A DNA stretch of 64,000 nt from Thermoproteus sp. (GCA_038893495.1 JAWARJ010000001.1:930001-994000), one strand, 5' to 3'; counted from the stretch's first letter, positions 33,992 through 43,297 are shown. The notes: a model not told the origin generated them from the sequence alone. Translations and numbers: made by a program.

Positions 33992-36900
33992 GGGGACAGT
34001 GGATAGTCCTCACGGCGCTCGCCGTCGTGGTGGCAGTAGCGGTCATATATATGGCATACGTCTCGTCGCTGATAGTGCCCGTGGCGTCGATCCAGAGGCC
34101 GGCCTACGGCATAATGAGCCAAGACTGGCCGGAGCTGGTGCAGGATCTAGCCGGCTACATCTTCTACCTTGCGGAGACTGGCGCCAGCTCTATCGCCACG
34201 GCAGCCCTCAACGCCGGGCTCTACAATAACCTAACGGCCGGCTACCCGCTAGACCGATACCTACAGCTACAAGAGGCGGGCCAACTACTCGGCGCCTCCC
34301 TCTCCGCGTTGGAACAGAACTTATTGCCGACGGGCACCTTCATACAGACGAGCTACCGCGTAAATCAAAGCGGCTTCGGGGGCACGCTGGGGCCCTACCC
34401 CGCCGCCGTGGTGCTCAGCAACAAGTACAACTTCACATACCTCCTCAAGTCAGGCGTGTTAGTCCTCACAAGCGACTACGCCTATAGGTTCTTGGTGGCG
34501 CCCAGCCAACCCATACAGTCGCCCTACGTCGTCATCTACTCGGCCGACGTGAGGCAACCCTCGGCCGTAGGTGAGCCCTACAGCTCGGCCCTTAAGACCA
34601 TAATAGACCTCGCGAGGACCAACAACGGTTACGACGCAAACCTCCTCAAACAGAGACTCTACTTGGTGTTAGTCAACAACACCGCGCTACAGGCCGCCTT
34701 GTCCTACTACGCCAGTAAGGGCTGCAACTACCTCAATTCCACGGTACGACAACAATTCCAAGCCCTGCTGAGCCAAGCCTTCGTGGTCCTGCCTTGGTGG
34801 TCCGAATACACCGGGTGTCCTTTCTGCCTCTTCGACTTCCAAATGCCCAGAGGCTCCCTCAACGTCGGGAACGGAAAGGCCGTCGAGGTGTTGGTGCTGA
34901 TCTATAAGAATCCGACGAACACGCCCCAGCTGGGCCTCAACATCAACACGGCCCTAAGCCTATTCGGCATATCGCCTCCGCCGAACACCAATAACTACTG
35001 CCCGGCCTCCGCCAACAACCCCTACGCCGTATACAACCTAGATGGAGTTGAGTACTTCTTCAACTCCAGCGATCTGGCGCAATGGAGCCGAGGTGTTTCG
35101 TACTCAACACGAGCTTGCCACTTGGCGCCCGGCGTTCAGCAAGCCGGGCCAGCCCCGACCCCTATAAATTATTCGACCCAAGTGTCTGTCTACGGCTCCA
35201 AGTACGGCGGCTTCGTATTAGGCGCCATATATCAAGCGAAGTCATACGATGTTGGCTATCTTGCGTGGAGCAACCCCATATCGATACAGCCCAGCTGGCC
35301 CGGCTATCAAGTTAGGACTCTGGTGAACGTAACGCAGGCGAATTCGTCCGAAATGGGCTTTCTGGCGCTTTACTTCGGCGGATATCAAAACATCAACCCC
35401 AGCAGTCCCACCTTCCCGTTCTGTGCCGATATGGTCGCAGTACAGCCCCACGGCTATCCGCAGACGCTGACCTGGTCCTATCTGCCTCAAGGTTACGGCT
35501 CCGGCCCCTGGCACGAATACAACTGGCAGTACGGCGGCTCCTTCGTGTCGCTTCAAAGGCTGAGATGGTACGTCCTTTCGATCTCCCAACTAACCAGCGG
35601 ATCGACGTATCTGGCTGTATATAAGTTTCTCTCGAACTCCTCGGGAGCCATGGCGCCTTATACGGGGCAGTGGCTATCTATGTCGTACATCAACAATTTC
35701 GCCATTGTGCTCGGCTCCGACACGGAGGATGCGCCCGCCAGCACTACCAACAGTTGGATAGAGGAGGCCGTATATGCCTTCTTGGCCATAAGACCCTGGA
35801 CCTACCCGGAGCCGGCCGTAGCCTTGACGCAACTCTCCGGCGCCCCCGTCTTGAACCCGCCCAGGAGGGTCGTGCTGGCCTACGGCAACTACTCGTCCGT
35901 ATCGGCCAGAGTGTCGGGTATCGGCAACATATCGCTGGCCTTAGTCTTCGGCCTCAATATAACCCAGAGGCTTTCCGTCAACGCCTCGGCCGTGGGGGCC
36001 CGCCTTAAGCCCTACAACGCCACCTACGGCATCTATACGCTCAACGTGACCGTCTCGGCGAATGTGCCCAGGTCGTCGCTGGGGGCCTCCTTCACCGCCA
36101 TCTACAACTACGGAGGGGTACTCTACAACTACACCTGCGGCGTGTCGAACATCTGCAACCAGACTCTGCTGGCCTACTACGGGTGGGACGGCCGTAGCGA
36201 TATATCGCTCTACAACGTCTCGGCGCTCGTGCCCCTGCACTCTACGCCGGCCTTTCTGGCGAACCTCATGGGCATCACCTTCGCCGTGGGCAACCTGACC
36301 GCTGTCCACCCCAACGCCTACTACAACTGGTCCGGCAACTCGTTGCTCCTAGTTAACAACGGCACCATGGACGCCGTGTTCTACTTCCCGTGGTACGGCA
36401 ACTCGCCTACAGTCAGCTCAGTGACGCCCAACGACGGCGTGTTCGGAGCCAGGCTGGACATAACCTCGCCGAGCGGCAACTACACGCTGGTCATGGTCCC
36501 GCCCTACAGCGCCGTCAACGTGACCTTCTACGGCCAGTACGTGGCCCAAATTAAGAACAACTTCCCGAACAAATACGCGCCGGCCTGGGAGCGGAAATAT
36601 ATAAACCCCATGCCATGGCCTCCAGCGACTAACACAGGGACTTGCAAATTCGTCCCTGTGTACTTCCCCTCGCCCTATCCCGGCGACAGGTTCGTCCTCA
36701 TGGTTCCGCCCAGCGTGCTTAGCGCCTTAGGGCTCGGCGCAAAGGACGTGGGTTCCATATTTATATTCAACGGCTCTTGGCAACCCCAGCAACCCCAAAA
36801 CGGACTTCCGTACATAGTGGGAAGTTACGGAGAACTGTGGGTCAACATCACGGCGTCACCTGGCTGGTTCGCTTACAGAGGGACCCTCTTGGCGCTATGT

Positions 36901-37608
36901 AAGAGTAGTAGCAGTAGTGGAACGGGGGCTTCTGGTCCGTCTCAGAGTAAAGGTGGTAAAAGTAGTAGCGGGACGGGGGCCCTTGGTCCGTCTCAAATCT
37001 TTCTGAAATATATAAATTCTACTCTTTTGCAAAACAGCGGAGGCGTCATAAACGTTGGCCTCTCCAATTACCCCTACGGTTTCGCCGTACTGGTCAACAT
37101 AACATCATCCCAAACTCGAGGCATGATACCTACTCTTCCTGATTACGTATGGCTAGGCAACTCGTCGAGTCCATCGTCCGGTCCTAGCAGTTGTCGCTGG
37201 CTGGGGCCTGGAGTAATAATGTATCAATCTGGCACGCAACCACCCTGGTGGAACCAATACGGCGGGGTTTGTTACAACCAGTATGTCTGGCAGAATAACG
37301 GCTCGGGGACCCCTGTTTATTTCATCTTCGGAGTAACAGCGAATTTTGTGAACTTCCACATAGCGACTGTTAACAGCAACGGTGTTAAAAGCAACGGTGT
37401 GTTGAATGACTACACCTTATGGTGGTTTAACGGGTGGCCGAATACTCAGTATAACTCCGCAGTAGTCACTGGGGGGTATAACGGACCTATGCGCAACTTC
37501 CAGTATGTTTACGCCTCTGGCGTAAATAGCTATGGGGTGGACATTTTGCCGTACATGTGGCCTCTGCCATATTTCATAGTCAACGGGAGGCAGTACACGA
37601 CCATATGA
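33988..37608 (+). CDS. 1206-residue N-anchored surface protein, adhesin-like
   Basis: A short MRGQWIVLTALAVVVAVAVIYM helix anchors a very long extracytoplasmic chain with dozens of sequons and almost no charged clusters. A middle region (about residues 390-620) with AIYQAKSYDVGYLAWSNP and RLRWYVLSISQLTSG looks like a lectin-type beta sandwich. At about 972-1004 a Ser/Gly/Thr linker is duplicated in frame, after which the codon style becomes more AT-rich. The C-terminal block (1005-1206) is Asn/Tyr/Trp-rich. It is coupled to the previous gene by ATGA. I infer a giant adhesin or pilus-tip protein; no family is recognised. Confidence 0.65.
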   Translation: MRGQWIVLTALAVVVAVAVIYMAYVSSLIVPVASIQRPAYGIMSQDWPELVQDLAGYIFYLAETGASSIATAALNAGLYNNLTAGYPLDRYLQLQEAGQLLGASLSALEQNLLPTGTFIQTSYRVNQSGFGGTLGPYPAAVVLSNKYNFTYLLKSGVLVLTSDYAYRFLVAPSQPIQSPYVVIYSADVRQPSAVGEPYSSALKTIIDLARTNNGYDANLLKQRLYLVLVNNTALQAALSYYASKGCNYLNSTVRQQFQALLSQAFVVLPWWSEYTGCPFCLFDFQMPRGSLNVGNGKAVEVLVLIYKNPTNTPQLGLNINTALSLFGISPPPNTNNYCPASANNPYAVYNLDGVEYFFNSSDLAQWSRGVSYSTRACHLAPGVQQAGPAPTPINYSTQVSVYGSKYGGFVLGAIYQAKSYDVGYLAWSNPISIQPSWPGYQVRTLVNVTQANSSEMGFLALYFGGYQNINPSSPTFPFCADMVAVQPHGYPQTLTWSYLPQGYGSGPWHEYNWQYGGSFVSLQRLRWYVLSISQLTSGSTYLAVYKFLSNSSGAMAPYTGQWLSMSYINNFAIVLGSDTEDAPASTTNSWIEEAVYAFLAIRPWTYPEPAVALTQLSGAPVLNPPRRVVLAYGNYSSVSARVSGIGNISLALVFGLNITQRLSVNASAVGARLKPYNATYGIYTLNVTVSANVPRSSLGASFTAIYNYGGVLYNYTCGVSNICNQTLLAYYGWDGRSDISLYNVSALVPLHSTPAFLANLMGITFAVGNLTAVHPNAYYNWSGNSLLLVNNGTMDAVFYFPWYGNSPTVSSVTPNDGVFGARLDITSPSGNYTLVMVPPYSAVNVTFYGQYVAQIKNNFPNKYAPAWERKYINPMPWPPATNTGTCKFVPVYFPSPYPGDRFVLMVPPSVLSALGLGAKDVGSIFIFNGSWQPQQPQNGLPYIVGSYGELWVNITASPGWFAYRGTLLALCKSSSSSGTGASGPSQSKGGKSSSGTGALGPSQIFLKYINSTLLQNSGGVINVGLSNYPYGFAVLVNITSSQTRGMIPTLPDYVWLGNSSSPSSGPSSCRWLGPGVIMYQSGTQPPWWNQYGGVCYNQYVWQNNGSGTPVYFIFGVTANFVNFHIATVNSNGVKSNGVLNDYTLWWFNGWPNTQYNSAVVTGGYNGPMRNFQYVYASGVNSYGVDILPYMWPLPYFIVNGRQYTTI
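36913..36995 (+). repeat. In-frame duplicated Ser/Gly/Thr linker
   Basis: Two 32-nt units at 36913-36944 and 36964-36995 share the GGGGGC...GGTCCGTCTCA core, offset by exactly 51 nt (17 codons). They encode SGTGASGPSQ and SGTGALGPSQ. The duplication marks a flexible joint between the main body and the C-terminal block of the 1206-residue protein. Confidence 0.7.
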
Positions 37609-37656
37609 CGCGGGCCCGCCGGCGTCTTGGGCAGGCTTCAACGGCTCGGGACAACG

Positions 37657-37668
37657 TAAAATATATAT
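37657..37668 (+). promoter_or_regulatory. Internal TATA box for the prepilin gene
   Basis: TAAAATATATAT is centred about 25 nt before GTG 37689. It gives the two prepilin-like genes their own promoter, separate from the three-gene unit that starts at 32142. It also fixes the start, excluding an Arg-rich extension from 37557. Confidence 0.65.
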
Positions 37669-37688
37669 CCCGTAGCGGCGGCGCGGCT

Positions 37689-38390
37689 GTGTCCTCTCGA
37701 CGCGCCTTGAGGGGCTTGGAGGCGCTTGAGACCGCTATACTCTTGGCTATTTCTCTCGCCATAATATTCGGCGCGGTGCCCTACATCATCCAGACCATTT
37801 ATCAGATCGAGGCATCCCTAGAGGCCAAGAACTACGCGGCGTTTTTGGTGGCTCTGGCCGATTCCTTGGAGTCCGACTTCGGCATGGCGGGAGTCCAGAG
37901 GATGTATCAACTCCCCAACTCCTACTTCGGCACGTTCTACGTGAGGGCCGTCCCGCTTAAAGTCGTCGTGCAGTGCGGCGCACAGACCTACACCTACTAC
38001 TTCAAGGAGCTCGTGGTCGGCTACAACTCGACGTATGTGGAGTTCGGCAACTCCATGCTCAGAGGTCTCAACGGCTCTCTTGCGGTGCCCATAGGCGAGC
38101 CCGTGGTGGCTCTCAACTCGACCTACCCCCGCTCCTTGAGGCTATACAGCAGGGTTGTTTACGTCAATGGCTCGTCTCTCTACCTCTACACCATATCCGC
38201 CTCCTTCGTGCCGCAGGGCTCCGGCAGGTCGCTCGCCTACACGATAGGCCCCTTGAACTACACGTCGACTCCCTGCAATGGGCTCGTCACGGTGGTCGCG
38301 TCGAGCGGTCTCGGCTCTAAGGCCATAACGGTCTCCGTCAAAAACGGCGTATATCTCGTCTGGAACAACGTGACTTTCTACTGGAAATGA
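37689..38390 (+). CDS. Type IV prepilin-like protein (233 aa)
   Basis: The N-terminus SSRRALRG followed by LEALETAILLAISLAIIF is a class III signal. It has basic residues, Gly at 9 as the last residue before cleavage by a PibD/EppA-type peptidase, then a hydrophobic helix with Glu at +5. The 180-residue remainder is a beta-rich pilin head with several sequons (VYVNGSS, GPLNYTS). With start GTG 37689 the signal is ideal; a longer start at 37557 would spoil it. It overlaps the next prepilin gene by 4 nt. It is probably a pilus subunit assembled by the ATPase and platform at 40-43 kb. Confidence 0.75.
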   Translation: MSSRRALRGLEALETAILLAISLAIIFGAVPYIIQTIYQIEASLEAKNYAAFLVALADSLESDFGMAGVQRMYQLPNSYFGTFYVRAVPLKVVVQCGAQTYTYYFKELVVGYNSTYVEFGNSMLRGLNGSLAVPIGEPVVALNSTYPRSLRLYSRVVYVNGSSLYLYTISASFVPQGSGRSLAYTIGPLNYTSTPCNGLVTVVASSGLGSKAITVSVKNGVYLVWNNVTFYWK

Positions 38391-38965
38391 GGGGTATCAC
38401 CGCAATCGAGGCGGCTCTGCTCTTCGGCTTTCTGGCCGCCGCCTACATAGTCATATCCTATTTGGTGTGGCTCATGTCCTACCAGTCCTTTAGGGACGAG
38501 GCCTCCACGACCGCGTCGCTGATGGTCCAATACGTCGCCTCCCAGGTGGCCGACCTAATGGCCTCGTCCCTCACGCCAGGCGTGAGGACCATCAGCTACA
38601 AGCTCTTCCTCCCGACGCAGTTCCCCAACCTCGACGCCTACTCCTACTCAATAGCTCTCATAAACAACGCCACCAGGCCCGGCGTGGTCTCGTTGTACGT
38701 ATTGGCCAACTTCTCCGCATACCGCGGCTCGTTCTCTGCATATCTCTACAAGATATCGGCCTTCGCCTACAGCCTAAACGCCTCATATGCCGGCGTAAAG
38801 ATATACGCCACTAATTTCGACAAGGCCCTAGGAGGTCCCCAATGTATCGTCCCGTCGCCTCTAGGCGGGACCGCCGTAAACCTCACTATGAGCGGATGCG
38901 GCGCGGTCTGGCTCGCGCCGACCCCTGCAAACTATAAGGTACTCACAGTGGTGAGGACCAAGTGA
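38387..38965 (+). CDS. Second type IV prepilin-like protein (192 aa)
   Basis: MRG followed by ITAIEAALLFGFLAAAYIVI is a minimal class III signal, with cleavage after Gly 3 and Glu at +5. The rest is a pilin head with LYVLANFSAYRG and two Cys (PQCIVPS and MSGCGAVW) that could form one disulfide. Its ATG overlaps the first prepilin stop (ATGA), so the two subunits are coupled and may be made at a fixed ratio. Whether it is major or minor cannot be read from sequence. Confidence 0.75.
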   Translation: MRGITAIEAALLFGFLAAAYIVISYLVWLMSYQSFRDEASTTASLMVQYVASQVADLMASSLTPGVRTISYKLFLPTQFPNLDAYSYSIALINNATRPGVVSLYVLANFSAYRGSFSAYLYKISAFAYSLNASYAGVKIYATNFDKALGGPQCIVPSPLGGTAVNLTMSGCGAVWLAPTPANYKVLTVVRTK

Positions 38966-39054
38966 GCGGCTTCGCCGACAGGGCGGCTCGGTCGGCGAGA
39001 AGGCTCGGCGTGAGGCCAGAGGAGGTGTGAGGGATTAGTTCGCGGCTTTGTGCG

Positions 39055-39669
39055 ATGTGGTTGGTGGATCCCTTGGAGTGGCAATACATAATGACGTTGG
39101 TGCGTTCGTTGTTGCCAGAACTCTCGTTCCATAGGGACGGCGAGGCCGCCCTCGCGGCCTCTAGGCTCGGCGGCCTCCCTATCGGCGTGCTGGCCTCTTT
39201 CAACTGGTCCAGGCCGGTGATATACATGCCTCCCTTCGAGCGGCTGGTTGAGGGCACTGTGGTGGTGGCGGTCGAAGGTTATACAGCCAGGCGGCTTATG
39301 GAGCATGGCGTGAAGCCCGACGTGGTTGTGACCGACTTAGACTACGAGCCGGAGCATGTAAGCCTGGGCTCCATCGCCGTGGTGCACGCCCATGGCGATA
39401 ACATCGACAGACTGCCCCTCGCCCCGCCGAGGCGCATCTTCACGGTCCAAGTCCCGCCTCCCCCGGGCACGTACAACGTGGGGGGCTTCACGGACGGCGA
39501 CAGGGCGGCCTATCTGGCCTACGCCCTCGGCGCCCAGGCGCTTGTAATTAGCGGCTTCCGCCCCGATTTGCCCATAAAGCGCTACGACTCGGTGAAGATA
39601 AGGAAGTTAGCTCTAGCCGAGACGTTGTTGCGCCGCCTCTCTAGGAGACTCGACATTAAGTTCATCTGA
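39055..39669 (+). CDS. mptE: 6-hydroxymethyl-7,8-dihydropterin pyrophosphokinase, MptE-like (DUF115)
   Basis: The 204-residue protein carries the DUF115 signature KPDVVVTDLDYEPEH, followed by VVHAHGDNIDRL and NVGGFTDGDRAAYLA, and ends with ALVISGFRPD. MptE enzymes pyrophosphorylate hydroxymethyl dihydropterin in archaeal folate and methanopterin synthesis. It is read between the prepilin genes and the pilus platform but is probably unrelated to them. The 3' end overlaps the convergent gene at 39613 by 57 nt. Confidence 0.8.
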   Translation: MWLVDPLEWQYIMTLVRSLLPELSFHRDGEAALAASRLGGLPIGVLASFNWSRPVIYMPPFERLVEGTVVVAVEGYTARRLMEHGVKPDVVVTDLDYEPEHVSLGSIAVVHAHGDNIDRLPLAPPRRIFTVQVPPPPGTYNVGGFTDGDRAAYLAYALGAQALVISGFRPDLPIKRYDSVKIRKLALAETLLRRLSRRLDIKFI

Positions 39670-39939
39670 AAATTCCACCAACATCTCCAGCGACCTCTCC
39701 AACTGTCTCAGCCTCTCAGCGTGGTCTTCGAACTGGACGTACGCCTCCAGCGGCACCTTCATGTCCATCATGTCCTCGCCTGCTATATAGACGCATAGGG
39801 AGCCTCTACACACCGTCAGTGTGTATATAGTCCTATAGGGATACAGCTCTGTATAGAACCAAAGAAATCCGCCTATAGAGCGGAGGGCCTCAACAGCCCT
39901 CGGGTCTCTGCCCAATCTCAATATCTTCTCCCTATCCAT
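39613..39939 (-). CDS. Hypothetical protein (108 aa)
   Basis: The 108-residue protein has a basic N-terminus (MDREKILRLGRDPRAVEAL), a central beta stretch with one Cys pair separated by five residues (VCRGSLCVYIAGEDMM), and a helical acidic C-terminus. I do not recognise it. A TTAATATAT box is about 22 nt before ATG 39939. The 57-nt convergent overlap with mptE covers its C-terminal 18 residues. It sits between the two halves of the pilus locus, transcribed against them. Confidence 0.6.
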   Translation of the reverse strand: MDREKILRLGRDPRAVEALRSIGGFLWFYTELYPYRTIYTLTVCRGSLCVYIAGEDMMDMKVPLEAYVQFEDHAERLRQLERSLEMLVEFSDELNVESPREAAQQRLG

Positions 39940-40023
39940 GTCCCACCTGTTTTACATATATTAATACTTCGAGCCGCCGTCAGCATAACGCAAGCAATAT
40001 ATAGCCGGGCTTAGTCCTAACGA

Positions 40024-41598
40024 GTGAACATTTACGACTTCTTCATGAGGGGTATCGAGAGGACTGACCTAGACCCGTTGAGCTTCCGCCAGACCGTAAG
40101 GCTGGCGCTGTTGGGGGGAGCCGCCATGGTCGCCTTGGGGGCCTTCTTCACGTTGATGCGCGCATTCCCTCTGGGGCCCTTGTTCTTAGGTCTCGGCGTC
40201 TTTCTGATATTCGTCCCCAAAGTTATAATAAACGTACGCGCCACGTCGATAAGGGAGTTGCTCAATATGGAGATACCCTTCTTGACGGTCTTGGTGCAGA
40301 TGACATTCGCCACTAAGGCTCCGTTGGATCTAGCCATACAGCGCATGATGAGGTATAAAGAGCTGCCCGGCATAAGGACTCTCGCGACTACCGCTTGGAA
40401 CAACACGAGGATGCTGGGGATGGAGCCGATGGACGCCCTCAAGCGCGCCGTGGAGAAGCTGGCCCCGCAGAAGTTGATATACCGCTTTAATTCCCTCTAT
40501 ACGGCGTTGAGGGTGGGCGAGGACATAATCGCGAAGCTCTCGCTCTATATGGACATGGATATGGTGGAATTCTCGACGGGAATGCAGAGGCGTATGGACT
40601 CGTTGGTGTCCGCGATATCGGCCACCATAGTGGGTCTGGCCATGCTGTCGGTCACGGCGATAGTTATAGGCAGAGGCAACGCCGCTATTTTCGTGCTCAT
40701 GGGAGGTCTGCTCCCCGCCGTTATGGGTGCCGTTATGGGCATGATAATAAATGTGCCCCTACTCAAGATGGACTTCAGGATCTGGCCTCTGATATTCGCC
40801 ATAATTTCAGGCGTCGTTCTGATAGTCTTGGGCTTCTTCCTGAACTTCGGTATATACACGCCTCTGGCGGCCGCCGCGGTGTCCGCTCTGGGGTACTTCG
40901 CGACTAGGGAGAAGATAAACGCGCGTTCCTTCGAGAGGGGCTTCATGGATTTCTCCTACGTCGTCCTGGACGAGTTGAAGAGGTCGCCGTCGATAGTTAG
41001 GGCCATGGAGAACGCCGTCATGTACGGCAATTTCGGCGACTTTACGCCTAGGGCCGCCTCTACGCTCAACGCGATTAAGTCCGGCATAACCGAACTGGAG
41101 GAGGTCGTCGTGAGGGGGATGCAGCCCATCATGGCGATAGTGGCCAGGATATTTTTCGACATACATAGACTGGGCACGCTTCCCCGCTCCACAGTGGACC
41201 AGCTACAGAACTTCGTGGCGAAGCTCTTCGACTATAGGGAGCAGTTGAGCAAGGCGTTGGGCATAGTGAGGCTCCTCGCAGTGCTCGGCGCGGCCATGGT
41301 CGCCTTCGTCAACACGTCGATGATAATAATGAGCCAGGCCATGGCCGGCATTTCGGGCGGGGGACCTGCCCCCATGGCGGGCCTCGGGGGAGGGGGCATA
41401 GAGATGAACTTCCTCTATCTGGCCTTCGGCATGTTGGCCATAGGCTACTACTTCCTCTTCGCGAAGGTCAGCTTCTCCACGAGAGGAGGGCTTATATACC
41501 TTTCCGTGTTCTATCTGGCCATGTTCTTTGTGATTATAGCGACTACAAATATCTTTAAGCCGACAAGCGGCAATCCCTCCTCCTTAGGGATACCATGA
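40024..41598 (+). CDS. Pilus assembly platform membrane protein, TadC/GspF-like
   Basis: The 524-residue protein has two related halves. Each has a cytosolic helical T2SF-type segment (around RATSIRELLNMEIPFLTVL, and later SFERGFMDFSYVVLDELKR) followed by membrane helices, with about eight or nine helices in all. A Gly-rich loop (GISGGGPAPMAGLGGGG) sits before the last two. Such proteins form the inner-membrane platform on which the pilus ATPase turns. GTG 40024 has a CAATATATAG box about 25 nt upstream. It overlaps the ATPase gene by 4 nt, an arrangement seen in many archaeal pili and the archaellum. Confidence 0.85.
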   Translation: MNIYDFFMRGIERTDLDPLSFRQTVRLALLGGAAMVALGAFFTLMRAFPLGPLFLGLGVFLIFVPKVIINVRATSIRELLNMEIPFLTVLVQMTFATKAPLDLAIQRMMRYKELPGIRTLATTAWNNTRMLGMEPMDALKRAVEKLAPQKLIYRFNSLYTALRVGEDIIAKLSLYMDMDMVEFSTGMQRRMDSLVSAISATIVGLAMLSVTAIVIGRGNAAIFVLMGGLLPAVMGAVMGMIINVPLLKMDFRIWPLIFAIISGVVLIVLGFFLNFGIYTPLAAAAVSALGYFATREKINARSFERGFMDFSYVVLDELKRSPSIVRAMENAVMYGNFGDFTPRAASTLNAIKSGITELEEVVVRGMQPIMAIVARIFFDIHRLGTLPRSTVDQLQNFVAKLFDYREQLSKALGIVRLLAVLGAAMVAFVNTSMIIMSQAMAGISGGGPAPMAGLGGGGIEMNFLYLAFGMLAIGYYFLFAKVSFSTRGGLIYLSVFYLAMFFVIIATTNIFKPTSGNPSSLGIP

Positions 41599-43082
41599 GC
41601 GCCCCCCGCACTCTAGGCTTCAGAATGGAGCAATGCCCCGGCATACCCGTGGAGGACTACGGAGTGGAGGGCGCGAGGATAACCATACATAAATACGAAG
41701 ACGGCTTCTGCTACTCCGTAAACTTCGCCTTTCCGTATTCCGACAAGGTGGGAGAATACGTCTATAAGATCATCGAGTACCTCACGGCGAGACAGGTCGT
41801 TAGGCCCAATATGACCAGGGAGGAGCTCGGGAAGCTCATCGAGATGGCTATGGCCGACGTGGGGGTCCCCAGACCGCTGAGGGCGCCTGTGCGTTTTTAC
41901 GTCCAGCTGGAGGCCGCCGACTATTCGTACCTCACCCCCCTGCTGTACGACATGAGGCTGGAGAACGTCAACATAAACGGGACGGACAGCCCCATCTATG
42001 TAGACCATAGGGACTACGGCTACAACATAAGGACCAACGTGATCCCGACGGATAAGGAGGTCCTCCTCAGAATAGTGAGCAGAGTTTACGCCGAGACGGG
42101 CAGACCCCTCAACGAGCAGTACCCAATACAGGACACGTTTTTGAGGTTGCCCAACGGGGCTCTGTTGAGATTCGCGACGGCGATGTCCGGAAAGACCTCT
42201 CGCAATCCGCCGTACGTCTCGGTCCGTATACAGCCGCCGGAGCCCATATCTCCCACCAAGCTCATTAAGAACAAGACCATCTCGGCGTTGGGGCTGGCCT
42301 ATTTGTGGTACCTCTTCGAGAACCTCAAGTCCATTATGATCATAGGAGGCACGGGCTCCGGCAAGACGACGCTCCTAAACGCCCTGCTGGTGTTACTGCC
42401 CCACAAGCGCATAGCGGTGGCCGAGGAGACCCCTGAGATACGCCTCCCCAAGAGCTTCACCAACTCGGTCCTCCTCTTCACCTCGCCGCTCTACGACTAC
42501 CAGAAGAACCTCCCGGGCTCCGAATCTGCGATATACCTCATAGACCTAGTCCGCTATTTGCTACGCGCGAGGCCCGATATAGTGGTGATAGGCGAGAGCC
42601 GCGGCCGCGAGATACACGAATTGATACAGGGCATTCTGACGGGCCACGGCGGCGCCACCACCTTCCACGCGGAGGACATGGTGGAGGCCTTCATGAGGAT
42701 GACAGGAGAGGCCATGGGGGTCTCGCCGGAACACATATCTGCCTTCAGCGTCGTCGCGGTAGTCAAAAAGTTCGATTGGGGCAGGCGCGTCACCTCGCTG
42801 ACTGAGGTGGTCTGGCTGAGGGCCTACCCCTATCCCGCCCTCAATAGGATAAAGATAAAGGAGGAGGAATTCGGCCTCGTGGAGGTCGGCATCTACGACC
42901 GCAATAAAGACCTCTTCACGGTGGATCTGAAGAGGTCCTTCTGGTTGCAGAGACTCGGCGGCTACGAGGAGGTCATGACGCGCGCCGAGTTGCTACAGGC
43001 GCTGGCCGATAAGGGCGTCCTTGACGCGGAGGCTGTAGCCGAGGCCGTAAGGCAGTACTATAGGCTCAAGAAGAAGGCGTGA
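41595..43082 (+). CDS. Type II/IV secretion ATPase (GspE/TadA/VirB11 family)
   Basis: The 495-residue ATPase powers pilus assembly. It has an N-terminal domain, then NLKSIMIIGGTGSGKTTLL (Walker A), the Asp-box-like VAEETPEIRLP, the Walker B region ARPDIVVIGESRGREIHEL, and the His-box TGHGGATTFHAE. Length is typical of archaeal pilus ATPases. It lies directly after the platform gene (ATGA) and before the small gene at 43079 (GTGA). No retraction ATPase is visible in this window. It probably forms a hexamer docked under the platform protein. Confidence 0.92.
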   Translation: MSAPRTLGFRMEQCPGIPVEDYGVEGARITIHKYEDGFCYSVNFAFPYSDKVGEYVYKIIEYLTARQVVRPNMTREELGKLIEMAMADVGVPRPLRAPVRFYVQLEAADYSYLTPLLYDMRLENVNINGTDSPIYVDHRDYGYNIRTNVIPTDKEVLLRIVSRVYAETGRPLNEQYPIQDTFLRLPNGALLRFATAMSGKTSRNPPYVSVRIQPPEPISPTKLIKNKTISALGLAYLWYLFENLKSIMIIGGTGSGKTTLLNALLVLLPHKRIAVAEETPEIRLPKSFTNSVLLFTSPLYDYQKNLPGSESAIYLIDLVRYLLRARPDIVVIGESRGREIHELIQGILTGHGGATTFHAEDMVEAFMRMTGEAMGVSPEHISAFSVVAVVKKFDWGRRVTSLTEVVWLRAYPYPALNRIKIKEEEFGLVEVGIYDRNKDLFTVDLKRSFWLQRLGGYEEVMTRAELLQALADKGVLDAEAVAEAVRQYYRLKKKA

Positions 43083-43297
43083 TACTCCACGGAAGCCCTG
43101 AGGAGGTCATTAAGGCATTGAAGGAGGAGGCAGAGAGGTTGATTTCCCTCAAAGGCCACGATCCCTATCTCGATAAATTTATTGATTCCAAACTACGTAT
43201 ATTGAAAGAATGTATTGAAAAAACTAAGAAAATTATATATTATAATAATAATATCCAAATTATTGCTGTTAATAATTGTTATATAATTGAGATATGA
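43079..43297 (+). CDS. Small AT-rich gene of the pilus locus (72 aa)
   Basis: GTG 43079 overlaps the ATPase stop (GTGA). The first 45 codons read as a helical charged protein (SPEEVIKALKEEAERLI). The second half is very AT-rich (about 43180-43293) and encodes KKIIYYNNN and NNCYIIEI, a composition unlike anything nearby. The gene is coupled to both neighbours by overlaps, so it seems to be kept, but its end may be a recent extension or really the promoter of 43294. No family is recognised. Confidence 0.5.
   Translation: MILHGSPEEVIKALKEEAERLISLKGHDPYLDKFIDSKLRILKECIEKTKKIIYYNNNIQIIAVNNCYIIEI

Noticed and set aside
38962-39030. 22-codon mini-frame starting GTG within the stop of the second prepilin gene
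   Set aside because: The GTGA overlap is suggestive, but the peptide is Arg/Ala-rich, very short and without any recognisable feature.
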